This document shows, piece by piece, positions 46,240 through 53,966 of a stretch of 64,000 nt of DNA (position 1 is the stretch's first letter; each line of letters begins with the position of its first letter). Source of the stretch: Maribacter aquimaris (GTDB taxonomy: Bacteria > Bacteroidota > Bacteroidia > Flavobacteriales > Flavobacteriaceae); assembly GCF_014596745.1 (NCBI RefSeq), contig NZ_JABTCF010000002.1, positions 1-64,000 of the forward strand, in the 5' to 3' direction. Both the position numbers and the translations under genes were made by a program. The notes under the pieces were generated by a model. It had not been told where the DNA came from, made no database searches, and was given only the letters and a program-made list of their open reading frames with translations.

Positions 46240-46861
46240 GTTTTTGTTCGGTCAGTATGCCGGCTATGAAACTTATTATATTGTTTTAGAGATCGTTGCG
46301 GTTATTTTTGGACTACTATCTGTCTGGTATTCAAAACAAAACAATATTTTGGTGTATCCTACGGGGTTGATCAGTACCTCCATTTACGTCTATCTTCTTT
46401 TTAAATGGGGATTGATAGGGGATATGATGATCAACGGCTATTATTTTATAATGAGTCTCTACGGATGGTATGTTTGGACACGAAAAGTCGACGATTCACA
46501 TTTTACCCCGATAACCAAAACAACAAGTAAAGAGCATAAAATATCGATTTTGATTTTTATGGCCACCCTGGTCTTTGTTTTCGTCGTCTATCAAATATTC
46601 GATAAATGGACAAGCTGGACGGCTTATGTAGATACCGTAACAACAGCGGTCTTCTTTGTGGGTATGTGGCTTATGGCCAAACGAAAAGTTGAGAATTGGT
46701 TATATTGGATCGTGGGGGATATAATTTCAGTTCCCCTATATTTTTATAAAGGATTTACGTTTACAAGTTTTCAGTATCTTATATTTACCTTTATAGCTAT
46801 ATATGGGTATCAAGCATGGAAGAGAAATATAGACAGCAACCGGCTGACATTGTCAAAATAG
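46223..46861 (+). CDS. PnuC-family vitamin transporter (probably PnuT, thiamine)
   Basis: This 212-aa membrane protein has seven hydrophobic segments and the PnuC signature (VLEIVAVIFGLLSVWYSKQN, NGYYFIMSLYGWYVWTRK, WLYWIVGDIISVPLYFYKG). PnuC proteins carry nicotinamide riboside by facilitated diffusion. The PnuT subgroup carries thiamine and is frequent in Bacteroidota. The overlap with a thiamine-binding protein favours PnuT. The overlap with a NadR-like kinase downstream could support either substrate. No riboswitch is found ahead of this operon. Confidence 0.8.
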   Translation: MSPIFEFLFGQYAGYETYYIVLEIVAVIFGLLSVWYSKQNNILVYPTGLISTSIYVYLLFKWGLIGDMMINGYYFIMSLYGWYVWTRKVDDSHFTPITKTTSKEHKISILIFMATLVFVFVVYQIFDKWTSWTAYVDTVTTAVFFVGMWLMAKRKVENWLYWIVGDIISVPLYFYKGFTFTSFQYLIFTFIAIYGYQAWKRNIDSNRLTLSK

Positions 46862-47379
46862 TATTATTCGGTCCGGAATCTACGGGGAAAACCACACTTT
46901 CGGAACAACTGGCCCGACATTATCACTCGGTCTGGGTGCCAGAATATGCCAGGGAATATCTTCAGGACAAATGGAATAATGAACGAAAAACCTGTGAATC
47001 GGAGGATCTTTTACCGATTGCGGAGGGTCAAATGCTTCTTGAAAATGATTTGGCACAAAAAGCGTCAAAAGTCCTGATATGTGATACCGATCTCTTGGAG
47101 ACCAAAGTGTATTCCGAAGCGTATTATCTAGGGTACTGTGACCCGCTACTGGAAAAGTATGCTTTGCAAAATCAATATGACCTTTATTTTCTTACATACA
47201 TCGATATACCTTGGGAAAAAGATGATCTACGGGACAAGCCCAATGAACGTGAACGGATGTTTTTGTATTTCAAAGATACATTGGAGAAGTATAACAGGAA
47301 ATTCATTATCTTAAAAGGGGATAAAAACACACGTTTAAAAACAGCAGTCGAACATATAGATAACCTATTGAAAAAATGA
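46816..47379 (+). CDS. NadR-like ATP-binding kinase (AAA_28)
   Basis: This 187-aa protein has a P-loop at the N-terminus (KIVLFGPESTGKTTLSEQLA), then VWVPEYAREYLQ, ICDTDLLETKVYSE and RERMFLYFKDTLE, matching the ribosylnicotinamide-kinase domain of NadR (AAA_28). Kinases of this type trap a vitamin by phosphorylation after facilitated entry. It overlaps pnuC by 46 bp with no later Met available and shares ATGA with the DUF4301 gene. The substrate is either nicotinamide riboside or thiamine; the operon favours thiamine. Confidence 0.78.
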   Translation: MEEKYRQQPADIVKIVLFGPESTGKTTLSEQLARHYHSVWVPEYAREYLQDKWNNERKTCESEDLLPIAEGQMLLENDLAQKASKVLICDTDLLETKVYSEAYYLGYCDPLLEKYALQNQYDLYFLTYIDIPWEKDDLRDKPNERERMFLYFKDTLEKYNRKFIILKGDKNTRLKTAVEHIDNLLKK

Positions 47380-48917
47380 TTCAATTTACCGAGGAAGATT
47401 TAAAGCAATTGGCCGAAAAAGGCATAACTAAAGAAAAAGTCAGAAATCAAATTCAGATTTTCGAGGAAGGGATTCCCTTTGTCAACTTGGTTAAGGCGGC
47501 CGTTGTCGGTGATGGCATTCTTAAGTTTACGGTTCGTGAACAGAAAGGGTTGGTCAATAAATTTGAAGAGGCCAAGGATGGCTTGTCCCTTCTAAAATTT
47601 GTGCCCGCTTCGGGGGCCGCATCCAGAATGTTCAAAGCTTTGTTCAACTTCTTGGAAGCTTATGATCCAGCAAAGGAAAGCTTGGAAAAATACTTTGGAC
47701 GTACCAATGATTCGGATTTAAAGGTTTTTAGGGATGGATTGAAAAAATTCCCCTTTTATGAAACCGTAATGGACAGGATAAAGGGAAAGACAACCCATCC
47801 CGGTGAGGAGCTCTATCTCTTTGTAAAGGAAATGATGTCTGAGGATGCTATGAATTATGGCTTTTATCCTAAGGGACTTTTACCGTTCCATAACTACGGG
47901 GAACATACGGCAACGCCTTTTGAGAAACATTTGAATGAGGCGTCGGATTATGCCGCGGTCAATGGGGAGGCTCATTTGCATTTTACCATTTCCGAACAGC
48001 ATATCGATATGTTTACCAAGGAATATGGTAAAATCAACGAGCGATTGCGCAAGGCCACAAATACGGTTTTCCATGTTACCTATTCCTATCAAAAAAGCTC
48101 AACGGATACCATTGCAGTAGATATGGATAATAACCCCTTCCGTAATTCCGACGGTTCACTTCTTTTTAGACCCGGCGGGCATGGGGCCTTGATCGAGAAT
48201 CTTGACGAAGAGGATGCCGATATCATTTTCATTAAGAATATAGACAATGTGGTTGTCCCCAAGGCCCAGGAAGAACTTACAAACAGCAAAAAAATGCTCG
48301 CAGGCCTATTGTTGAAAGTCCAAGAAAAAGCATTTGCCTACGCCAAAAAAATCGATGAGAATAACTTGACGGCAATTATCATGTCGGAAATCAAGGAGTT
48401 TTTGGAGAACGAACTCAATGTGCGTTTTGTAGATAAATATTCGAGTTTCAGTATCGGAGAGCAGATTGAAATATTGAAAGACAAGATAAATCGACCGATC
48501 CGTATCTGCGGGATGGTTAAAAACGAGGGGGAACCCGGGGGTGGACCTTTTTGGATCAAGAATTCCCTAAATCATGTGTCCTTGCAGATAATCGAATCTG
48601 CCCAGATAGATATGTCCAATCCCAAACAAGTCGATATCCTTAAAAATGCCACACATTTCAATCCTGTGGATTTGGTTTGTGGTGTTAAGAATTATAAAGG
48701 TGAAAAATATAGCCTGTTGAATTATGTTGACCATAAACAAGGATTTATCACAGGGAAAACACAAGAAGGCCGTCCTCTGAAGGCATTGGAACTTCCAGGT
48801 TTGTGGAATGGGGCCATGGCCTATTGGAATACGATTTTTGTTGAAGTTCCCTTGGCTACTTTCAATCCTGTAAAAACGGTTAATGACTTGTTGAAACCCA
48901 CACATCAGGTTTCCTGA
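47376..48917 (+). CDS. DUF4301 protein
   Basis: This 513-aa protein is a full-length DUF4301 member, a family restricted largely to Bacteroidota. Conserved parts visible are FVPASGAASRMFKALFNFLE, the GLLPFHNYGEHTATPFEKHL segment, SLLFRPGGHGALIENLDEED and a Gly-rich VKNEGEPGGGPFWIK loop. The layout resembles a sugar-nucleotidyltransferase-like fold with an N-terminal helical part (inference). It shares ATGA with the NadR-like gene, so it may be part of the same pathway, but its reaction is unknown. Confidence 0.85.
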   Translation: MIQFTEEDLKQLAEKGITKEKVRNQIQIFEEGIPFVNLVKAAVVGDGILKFTVREQKGLVNKFEEAKDGLSLLKFVPASGAASRMFKALFNFLEAYDPAKESLEKYFGRTNDSDLKVFRDGLKKFPFYETVMDRIKGKTTHPGEELYLFVKEMMSEDAMNYGFYPKGLLPFHNYGEHTATPFEKHLNEASDYAAVNGEAHLHFTISEQHIDMFTKEYGKINERLRKATNTVFHVTYSYQKSSTDTIAVDMDNNPFRNSDGSLLFRPGGHGALIENLDEEDADIIFIKNIDNVVVPKAQEELTNSKKMLAGLLLKVQEKAFAYAKKIDENNLTAIIMSEIKEFLENELNVRFVDKYSSFSIGEQIEILKDKINRPIRICGMVKNEGEPGGGPFWIKNSLNHVSLQIIESAQIDMSNPKQVDILKNATHFNPVDLVCGVKNYKGEKYSLLNYVDHKQGFITGKTQEGRPLKALELPGLWNGAMAYWNTIFVEVPLATFNPVKTVNDLLKPTHQVS

Positions 48918-48943
48918 TGCCATACCGGTTTTCAATTATCTTC

Positions 48944-48974
48944 AAAAGTGTATATTTTTTATACACTTTTTTTT
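48944..48974 (+). terminator. Terminator after DUF4301 gene
   Basis: A perfect 11-bp stem, aaaagtgtata / tatacactttt, is followed by further T. It ends the operon starting at 45331. Confidence 0.8.
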
Positions 48975-49127
48975 ATTTGGATACATTTCTATACAGTTTG
49001 GGGTTTTAGACGATTTCTTGTAAAAAACTAAGGATCAATCGATTAATGACCTAAAGGCAACCTTGGTTGCTTTTGGCATTATTTTGACTAATGATTAGAC
49101 AGGAATGTTTAATTAAAAATCATAAAA

Positions 49128-49427
49128 ATGAAAAAATTAGTTTTAGCAACAGCATTTGTTTTAGGAGGATTATCATTGGGAACTGCGTCTACTCCATTTT
49201 TCCATGACGGAATAATGGAAGAGGTTCTTTTACAGGATTATACCGAAATTGCGGCTTCTGAAGTTCCTGAAGCCATTACCACAGCCTTGGAAGAAGCATA
49301 TCCGGATGTAACGTTGGTCAAAGCCTATAAAAATGGCGAGGAGCAATATAAATTGGAAGTTTCCTCTGAAGACGGAAGTACAACTGAATTGTATGCCGAT
49401 GCCGAAGGGAATTGGATAGAGATGTAA
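49128..49427 (+). CDS. Small secreted PepSY-like protein
   Basis: This 99-aa protein has a signal peptide (MKKLVLATAFVLGGLSLGTA). The remaining acidic domain, with VPEAITTALEEAYPDVTLVK, YKNGEEQYKLEVSSEDGSTT and LYADAEGNWIEM, matches the PepSY-like (PF11396, putative beta-lactamase-inhibitor-like) fold common in Bacteroidota periplasm. Function is unknown; such proteins are often envelope-stress or two-component linked. It is followed by a terminator and then the sigma-54 regulator gene. Confidence 0.8.
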   Translation: MKKLVLATAFVLGGLSLGTASTPFFHDGIMEEVLLQDYTEIAASEVPEAITTALEEAYPDVTLVKAYKNGEEQYKLEVSSEDGSTTELYADAEGNWIEM

Positions 49428-49450
49428 GCCGTTTTTAGATATCGGATTTA

Positions 49451-49474
49451 AAACTGCCTTCGGGCAGTTTTTTG
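49451..49474 (+). terminator. Terminator after PepSY-like gene
   Basis: The 8-bp stem aaactgcc / ggcagttt has a ttcg loop followed by T residues. Confidence 0.85.
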
Positions 49475-49653
49475 CAATAGACATCGGAAGTAAACCATGT
49501 ATAGGTTCCCAAAAAGGAACAATGACTTATGACTTTTCGATAACGTATAGTAATTGACTAGCTATTATTGCCCCCTATAATTTTACCTATTTTATTTAGT
49601 TTGTTTCGGTGGATGTATATCCACACCCCACTTTTGTTTCGTTGGTTTGGTCG

Positions 49654-49685
49654 AAAAAGGGTAGCATTTTGCTACCCTTTTTTAT
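49654..49685 (+). terminator. Free-standing terminator hairpin in the 49428-49792 gap
   Basis: A perfect stem, aaaagggtagca / tgctaccctttt, has a 2-nt loop (arms could be one bp shorter) and is followed by T. It lies 180 bp behind the previous terminator, with no gene between, and has a second hairpin (gtggat/atccac) about 40 bp upstream. It may end a small RNA. The rest of the 365-bp gap shows nothing I recognise. Confidence 0.6.
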
Positions 49686-49792
49686 TTGGGACGGAATATA
49701 TATTACCTCTTTATTTATCATAATGGTGTTCTAGGTTTAAGATAATTTTTTATATCATATAGCTTTCTTATGGTAATTTTACGTACATACCT

Positions 49793-51163
49793 ATGATGAA
49801 TTATACTATGCCTAAAATCTTGATTATTGAGGATGATACCTCGTTTGCCCAAATGCTACAAAAGTTTTTGATTAAGAAGGGGTACGATGTAGAAATCGGT
49901 TTTACAGTGAAGGAAGGGAGGCAAAAATTAAAACAAACCAGGTTTGATCTTGTGTTGACCGATTTACGGTTGCCTGATGCTGAAGGAATAGAGTTGATTA
50001 CAGACATACGGAATAAAGTGCCTGTAATTATAATGACGGGGTATGCTGAGGTGGGTTCTGCGGTCAGTGCTATGAAGAAAGGGGCTTTTGACTATATCTC
50101 TAAGCCTTTTACAACAGATGCCGTGTTAAAAATCATTGGCTCGGCCCTAAGTACGGTCGACAAAACGGGTCAAACAGGGAATGAGTTTATTGATACAGTG
50201 AAGAAGCCGGAAATCCAACCGAAGCCTTCGATAATAATAGGTAGTCCTAATTTGGTAAGTTCGGCATCCAAAAAGTTGGAAGAATATATTGGTTTGGTCG
50301 CACCAACCGATATGTCAGTGTTGGTGACAGGGGAGAGTGGTACAGGTAAGGAAGTTACGGCAAAGGCAATACACGACCGTAGTAAAAGAAGAGATAGACC
50401 TTTTATTGCCGTGGATTGTGGGGCTATTCCCAAAGAATTGGCCTCTAGTGAGTTCTTTGGTCACTTGAAAGGAAGTTTTACAGGTGCGATAAATGATAAG
50501 GTAGGGACATTCGAAGCGGCAAATGGTGGTACCCTTTTCTTGGATGAAGTAGGGAATCTGCCTTATGACAACCAGATACAACTTTTACGGGCATTGCAAG
50601 AACGCAGGATTAGGCGTATAGGAAGCACCAAGGAAATTGATGTGGATGTCAGGATACTTACGGCAACCAACGAGGATTTAAAGGTTGCGGTAAAGGAGGG
50701 AAGGTTTCGGGAGGATTTGTACCACAGGCTGAATGAATTTTCACTTCAGATACCCTCCTTGATAGATAGACAGGGAGATTTGATTATTCTTGTGGAACAC
50801 TTTTTGGAAATTTCCAATAAGCGCCTGAATAAAAGGATTACCGGGTTCACGAAGGAAGTTTGGAATATTTTTGAGTCCTATGGCTGGCCGGGAAATATTC
50901 GGGAACTACAGAATGTGATACAACGTGCCGTACTGTTGACCGGGGATGGTGAAATAACAAAAGAAGCCTTGCCTACTGAAATTATCGAAACACCTACTGT
51001 AAACAATGATAATGGGAATATCTCCAAATCTGAATTTGAAAAAGAGCAAATTATAAAGGCACTTAAACGTACCAATTATAATAAGTCCAAGGCAGCAAAG
51101 CTTCTTCAGGTCACAAGAAAGACCTTATACAATAGAATCAGTCACTATGATCTGGATGTGTAG
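49793..51163 (+). CDS. Sigma-54-dependent response regulator (NtrC family)
   Basis: This protein has up to 456 aa; the ATG at 49808 (MPKILIIEDDTSFAQMLQKF) may be the true start. Domains are a receiver at 6-125 with phospho-Asp in LVLTDLRLPD, a sigma-54 AAA+ domain at about 145-375 (GESGTGKEVTAKAIH Walker A, LKGSFTGA loop, GGTLFLDEVGNLP Walker B) and a Fis-type helix-turn-helix at the end (NKSKAAKLLQVTRKTLYNRI). The loop reads GSFTGA where GAFTGA is usual, a tolerated variant. It is convergent with and overlaps a hybrid kinase gene by 26 bp, its probable partner. Confidence 0.92.
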   Translation: MMNYTMPKILIIEDDTSFAQMLQKFLIKKGYDVEIGFTVKEGRQKLKQTRFDLVLTDLRLPDAEGIELITDIRNKVPVIIMTGYAEVGSAVSAMKKGAFDYISKPFTTDAVLKIIGSALSTVDKTGQTGNEFIDTVKKPEIQPKPSIIIGSPNLVSSASKKLEEYIGLVAPTDMSVLVTGESGTGKEVTAKAIHDRSKRRDRPFIAVDCGAIPKELASSEFFGHLKGSFTGAINDKVGTFEAANGGTLFLDEVGNLPYDNQIQLLRALQERRIRRIGSTKEIDVDVRILTATNEDLKVAVKEGRFREDLYHRLNEFSLQIPSLIDRQGDLIILVEHFLEISNKRLNKRITGFTKEVWNIFESYGWPGNIRELQNVIQRAVLLTGDGEITKEALPTEIIETPTVNNDNGNISKSEFEKEQIIKALKRTNYNKSKAAKLLQVTRKTLYNRISHYDLDV

Positions 51164-53600
51164 CCACACGTTTCTTTAATTCTACGAGTAACGGGGTAAT
51201 ATGGTCTATTAGGCTATCATAGGTTTGAAGTAAATCCATGGGGCCGGATGCTGTGCTTTCCAATTTATACAGTAAATCAATACAGGAGGGGTCAACTTCC
51301 AATTGCCTGAACATTGGTAACATTCTATGGGCTGTGTTTTTGCTCTTAGGATAATTGTTTTGGGTAGCAGCCTCTTTTAATGTTTCCAAACTCTTATAGG
51401 TATCCTTTATAAATAATTGCAATACTTCGTTAATTGATTTTTCGTCATCACCCAAGAATGAACGAAGGATCCTTAGGCTATAGGTCGTACCTTCCTCTTC
51501 GGTTGGCATAGGTTTGGACGGGGTCATTTTGTCGCTATTTTTTTTCAAAGAAAGAAAGGGTTGTAGGGTATGGAATAGTTGGGTGTTGGAAAATGGTTTT
51601 TGTAGTACGGTTGTAAATCCGTGGGAAAGAAAAAGATGTTCGTTTAAATCCCGTCTTCCGGTCATGGCTATAATGGGCTGGTCCGAGTAATGGCCATATT
51701 TTCCCGATTTCAATTGGGTCAGTACCTCAAATCCGGTAATCGAAGGCATTTCAATATCGGTCAATACTACTCCGTATTCCAAACCTTCTTTTTGTAGGGT
51801 GCTGAAATCGGTGCACAATATGGGTTTAATATGTTCCGATTTTAAGAACTCACCCACCATTTGTATAAATGATGCATCATCATCAATGATCAGTATGCTC
51901 GATTTATGGTGGAGGGTTTTTTCATGGCTAGGGATATTGGGCTGGGCAGATGCTGTTGTAAAATCGAAAGGCAGCGTTATGGTAAAGGTACTTCCAACCC
52001 CCAAAGTACTCTCCAAGGTCATTCTACCTCCTAGTAAATCCACAAGTTTTTTGGAAATGGTAAGTCCCAGGCCGTATCCGCCGTATTTTTTCTCCGTATC
52101 GATTTCTGCTTGGGTAAATTCCTTAAAGATCAGTTGTTGTTTTTCTTTACTGATGCCGATGCCCGTATCCGAGATTTGAATTTGGATCAGGTTATCTGAA
52201 AAACGGTTTTTCAATCGATGGGCTTTAATGGTTATGCTTCCTTCTTCCGTGAATTTAAAAGCGTTACCCAAAAGGTTGTTTATAATTTGACGTAATCGGA
52301 TGGGGTCGCCCAGGATATCCCGGTCCAATTCATCATCAATATCCAATATGACAAAGATATCCTTGTCCTTATACTGTACCGAAAGATCGTTTGAAGATTC
52401 CTTGATGAGCTGAGACAGGTTTAAAGGTACTTTTTTGATGTTGATTTTCCCGGTCTCCAATCTTGTGAAATCGAGGAGGTCATTTACCAAATTATTGACA
52501 TAACCTGCCGCCGACTTAATATGGGTCAGGTATTCGTTTTGGTTTGGGGACAGTTTTGATTTCTCTATGATTTCTGAATACCCCATGATGGTATTCAAGG
52601 GGGTTCTAAGGTCATGGCTAACGGTTTTGATGAGCTGCTCCCGGCTTTTTAACAAGGATTCGGAAAATCTTTTTTCCTTTTCCAGTTTTTGTCGATATAC
52701 ATTGGCCTTCCAGAAATCCCGGTTAATGATGAATGTGAATATCCCAACCACTAGAAAGCCCAATATAGCGGCAATTACGGCCAATTGAATACTGCGTTTT
52801 AGGGCGGCTTCCCTGTTGATGTTGTCATTGATACTACTTACCAGCACCTCTTTTTCCAATGAAGTGATGATATTGCGCAATTGTTGGGAAAGCTCTAGGT
52901 CGGTTTGGTTGATTTTCGATTCTTGATAGGTTTGGGAGTTTTCATTGATGGTATTGTCCGCTTTGATCCCTTTTATAAGCTGCTTCGAAACCTGTAGTAT
53001 GGAGTCTGTTTTTTTTGACCTGTTGATTTCCGTTTCATCCGAGGGGATGTTCTCATTCAAATAATTGGCCATTTTACGAATGGATTCTTGGGCTTTGGGG
53101 GGTAGTTCTTTAAAATTTGGAGCCAGGTTTTCGGCAGTAATGATGCCTAGGGATGCCTCCATTTTATTGAGCTCGTCAAGGGCGTTGTTTATAGATTTTC
53201 CGGTTTTGTTCTCGGTTTTTAATTTCCGTAAAGCATTGTTGTTGGTTACCTTTTTCTCCAATAAGTAACATAAACTATCCAATAGCGCGTCTTGGTTCTT
53301 GCTTTGTGATAGGTCTTTTAGGCTTTCAATATCGGTGAATATGGAATCTATTTTTTTTGAGTAGGCAAGGATGTTTTTCTTTTCACGATGTTGAATGGCT
53401 AATTTCGATAAACTTTCCGCTTCATAGATGTCGGTAAGTAATGTGCTGGTCTTTAGTAATTTGGTCTCATTGTTGTCGAACGTGTCATTGGAGATATAAT
53501 TCCTTATTTCTAAAAAAATATAAAAAGAGGCTATGGATGCCAATAATATGAGTAGTAGGTAACTGAGAACGATTTTAATGGTGAATTTGTTTTTTTCCAT
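51138..53600 (-). CDS. Hybrid sensor histidine kinase with receiver and Hpt domains
   Basis: This 820-aa membrane kinase has TM1 at about residues 9-28, a helical periplasmic sensor to about 268, TM2 at about 271-292 (LAVIAAILGFLVVGIFTFII), HisKA (KTVSHDLRTPLNTIMGYSEI), HATPase (QIINNLLGNAFKFTEEGSIT, DTGIGISKEKQQ, GYGLGLTISKKL), a receiver at about 573-690 (LIIDDDASF, LTDIEMPSITGF) and a C-terminal Hpt with NTAHRMLPMFRQLEVD. The full phosphorelay is thus in one chain, likely passing to the sigma-54 regulator encoded tail to tail with it. Confidence 0.92.
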   Translation of the reverse strand: MEKNKFTIKIVLSYLLLILLASIASFYIFLEIRNYISNDTFDNNETKLLKTSTLLTDIYEAESLSKLAIQHREKKNILAYSKKIDSIFTDIESLKDLSQSKNQDALLDSLCYLLEKKVTNNNALRKLKTENKTGKSINNALDELNKMEASLGIITAENLAPNFKELPPKAQESIRKMANYLNENIPSDETEINRSKKTDSILQVSKQLIKGIKADNTINENSQTYQESKINQTDLELSQQLRNIITSLEKEVLVSSINDNINREAALKRSIQLAVIAAILGFLVVGIFTFIINRDFWKANVYRQKLEKEKRFSESLLKSREQLIKTVSHDLRTPLNTIMGYSEIIEKSKLSPNQNEYLTHIKSAAGYVNNLVNDLLDFTRLETGKINIKKVPLNLSQLIKESSNDLSVQYKDKDIFVILDIDDELDRDILGDPIRLRQIINNLLGNAFKFTEEGSITIKAHRLKNRFSDNLIQIQISDTGIGISKEKQQLIFKEFTQAEIDTEKKYGGYGLGLTISKKLVDLLGGRMTLESTLGVGSTFTITLPFDFTTASAQPNIPSHEKTLHHKSSILIIDDDASFIQMVGEFLKSEHIKPILCTDFSTLQKEGLEYGVVLTDIEMPSITGFEVLTQLKSGKYGHYSDQPIIAMTGRRDLNEHLFLSHGFTTVLQKPFSNTQLFHTLQPFLSLKKNSDKMTPSKPMPTEEEGTTYSLRILRSFLGDDEKSINEVLQLFIKDTYKSLETLKEAATQNNYPKSKNTAHRMLPMFRQLEVDPSCIDLLYKLESTASGPMDLLQTYDSLIDHITPLLVELKKRVATHPDHSD

Positions 53601-53742
53601 AGTGACTTTTTCTTGTCTTAGATAGATACGTATGAACAGGATGTAGAAGATCGAATGGAAGTGTTAATTTGAACTTTTGGTTTTATGAAAATTGAAGTGG
53701 AATATTTTTACTTTTTTTTATGAAAGATTAAAAAGGCTGTAT

Positions 53743-53750
53743 TACATTTG
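53743..53750 (+). promoter_or_regulatory. -7 promoter element ahead of the TPP riboswitch
   Basis: TACATTTG matches TAnnTTTG. It lies directly upstream of the aptamer, so the transcript would start a few bases before the riboswitch. No clear -33 element is visible. Confidence 0.5.
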
Positions 53751-53756
53751 CACCAT

Positions 53757-53872
53757 CTCAAAGGGGTGCTTAACCCTCGGACTTTTGCAGAAGTTTTCTA
53801 AAGAAGATCGGGATAAGCTGAGATTATACCCAACGAACCTGGGCAGGTAATGCTGCCAAGGGAGGCAAAGTT
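53757..53872 (+). ncRNA. TPP (THI-box) riboswitch
   Basis: The conserved elements are in order: aggggtgct (P2 side), ctgagattatacccaacgaacctg (CUGAGA, ACCC and GAACCUG core) and gcaggtaatgctgccaaggga (UAAUGC and closing GGGA). This is the thiamine-pyrophosphate aptamer. A long P3 insertion lies between the first two. It controls the TonB receptor gene starting at 53965 and identifies it as a thiamine-related importer. Confidence 0.92.
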
Positions 53873-53943
53873 TGCCATTTGGATTATCATAACGTTTCCA
53901 TTGGAAACAAAAATCAATTTTAACCAAGAATAACGCCCCTTTT

Positions 53944-53966
53944 ATTCGTAATAAACTATTACGAAT
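53944..53966 (+). promoter_or_regulatory. Hairpin covering the receptor start codon (riboswitch expression platform)
   Basis: The perfect 9-bp stem attcgtaat / attacgaat, loop aaact, takes in the first two bases of the ATG at 53965. It could hide the start codon when TPP is bound, giving translational control. No T-run follows it. The pairing alternative that would free it cannot be settled by eye. Confidence 0.55.
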
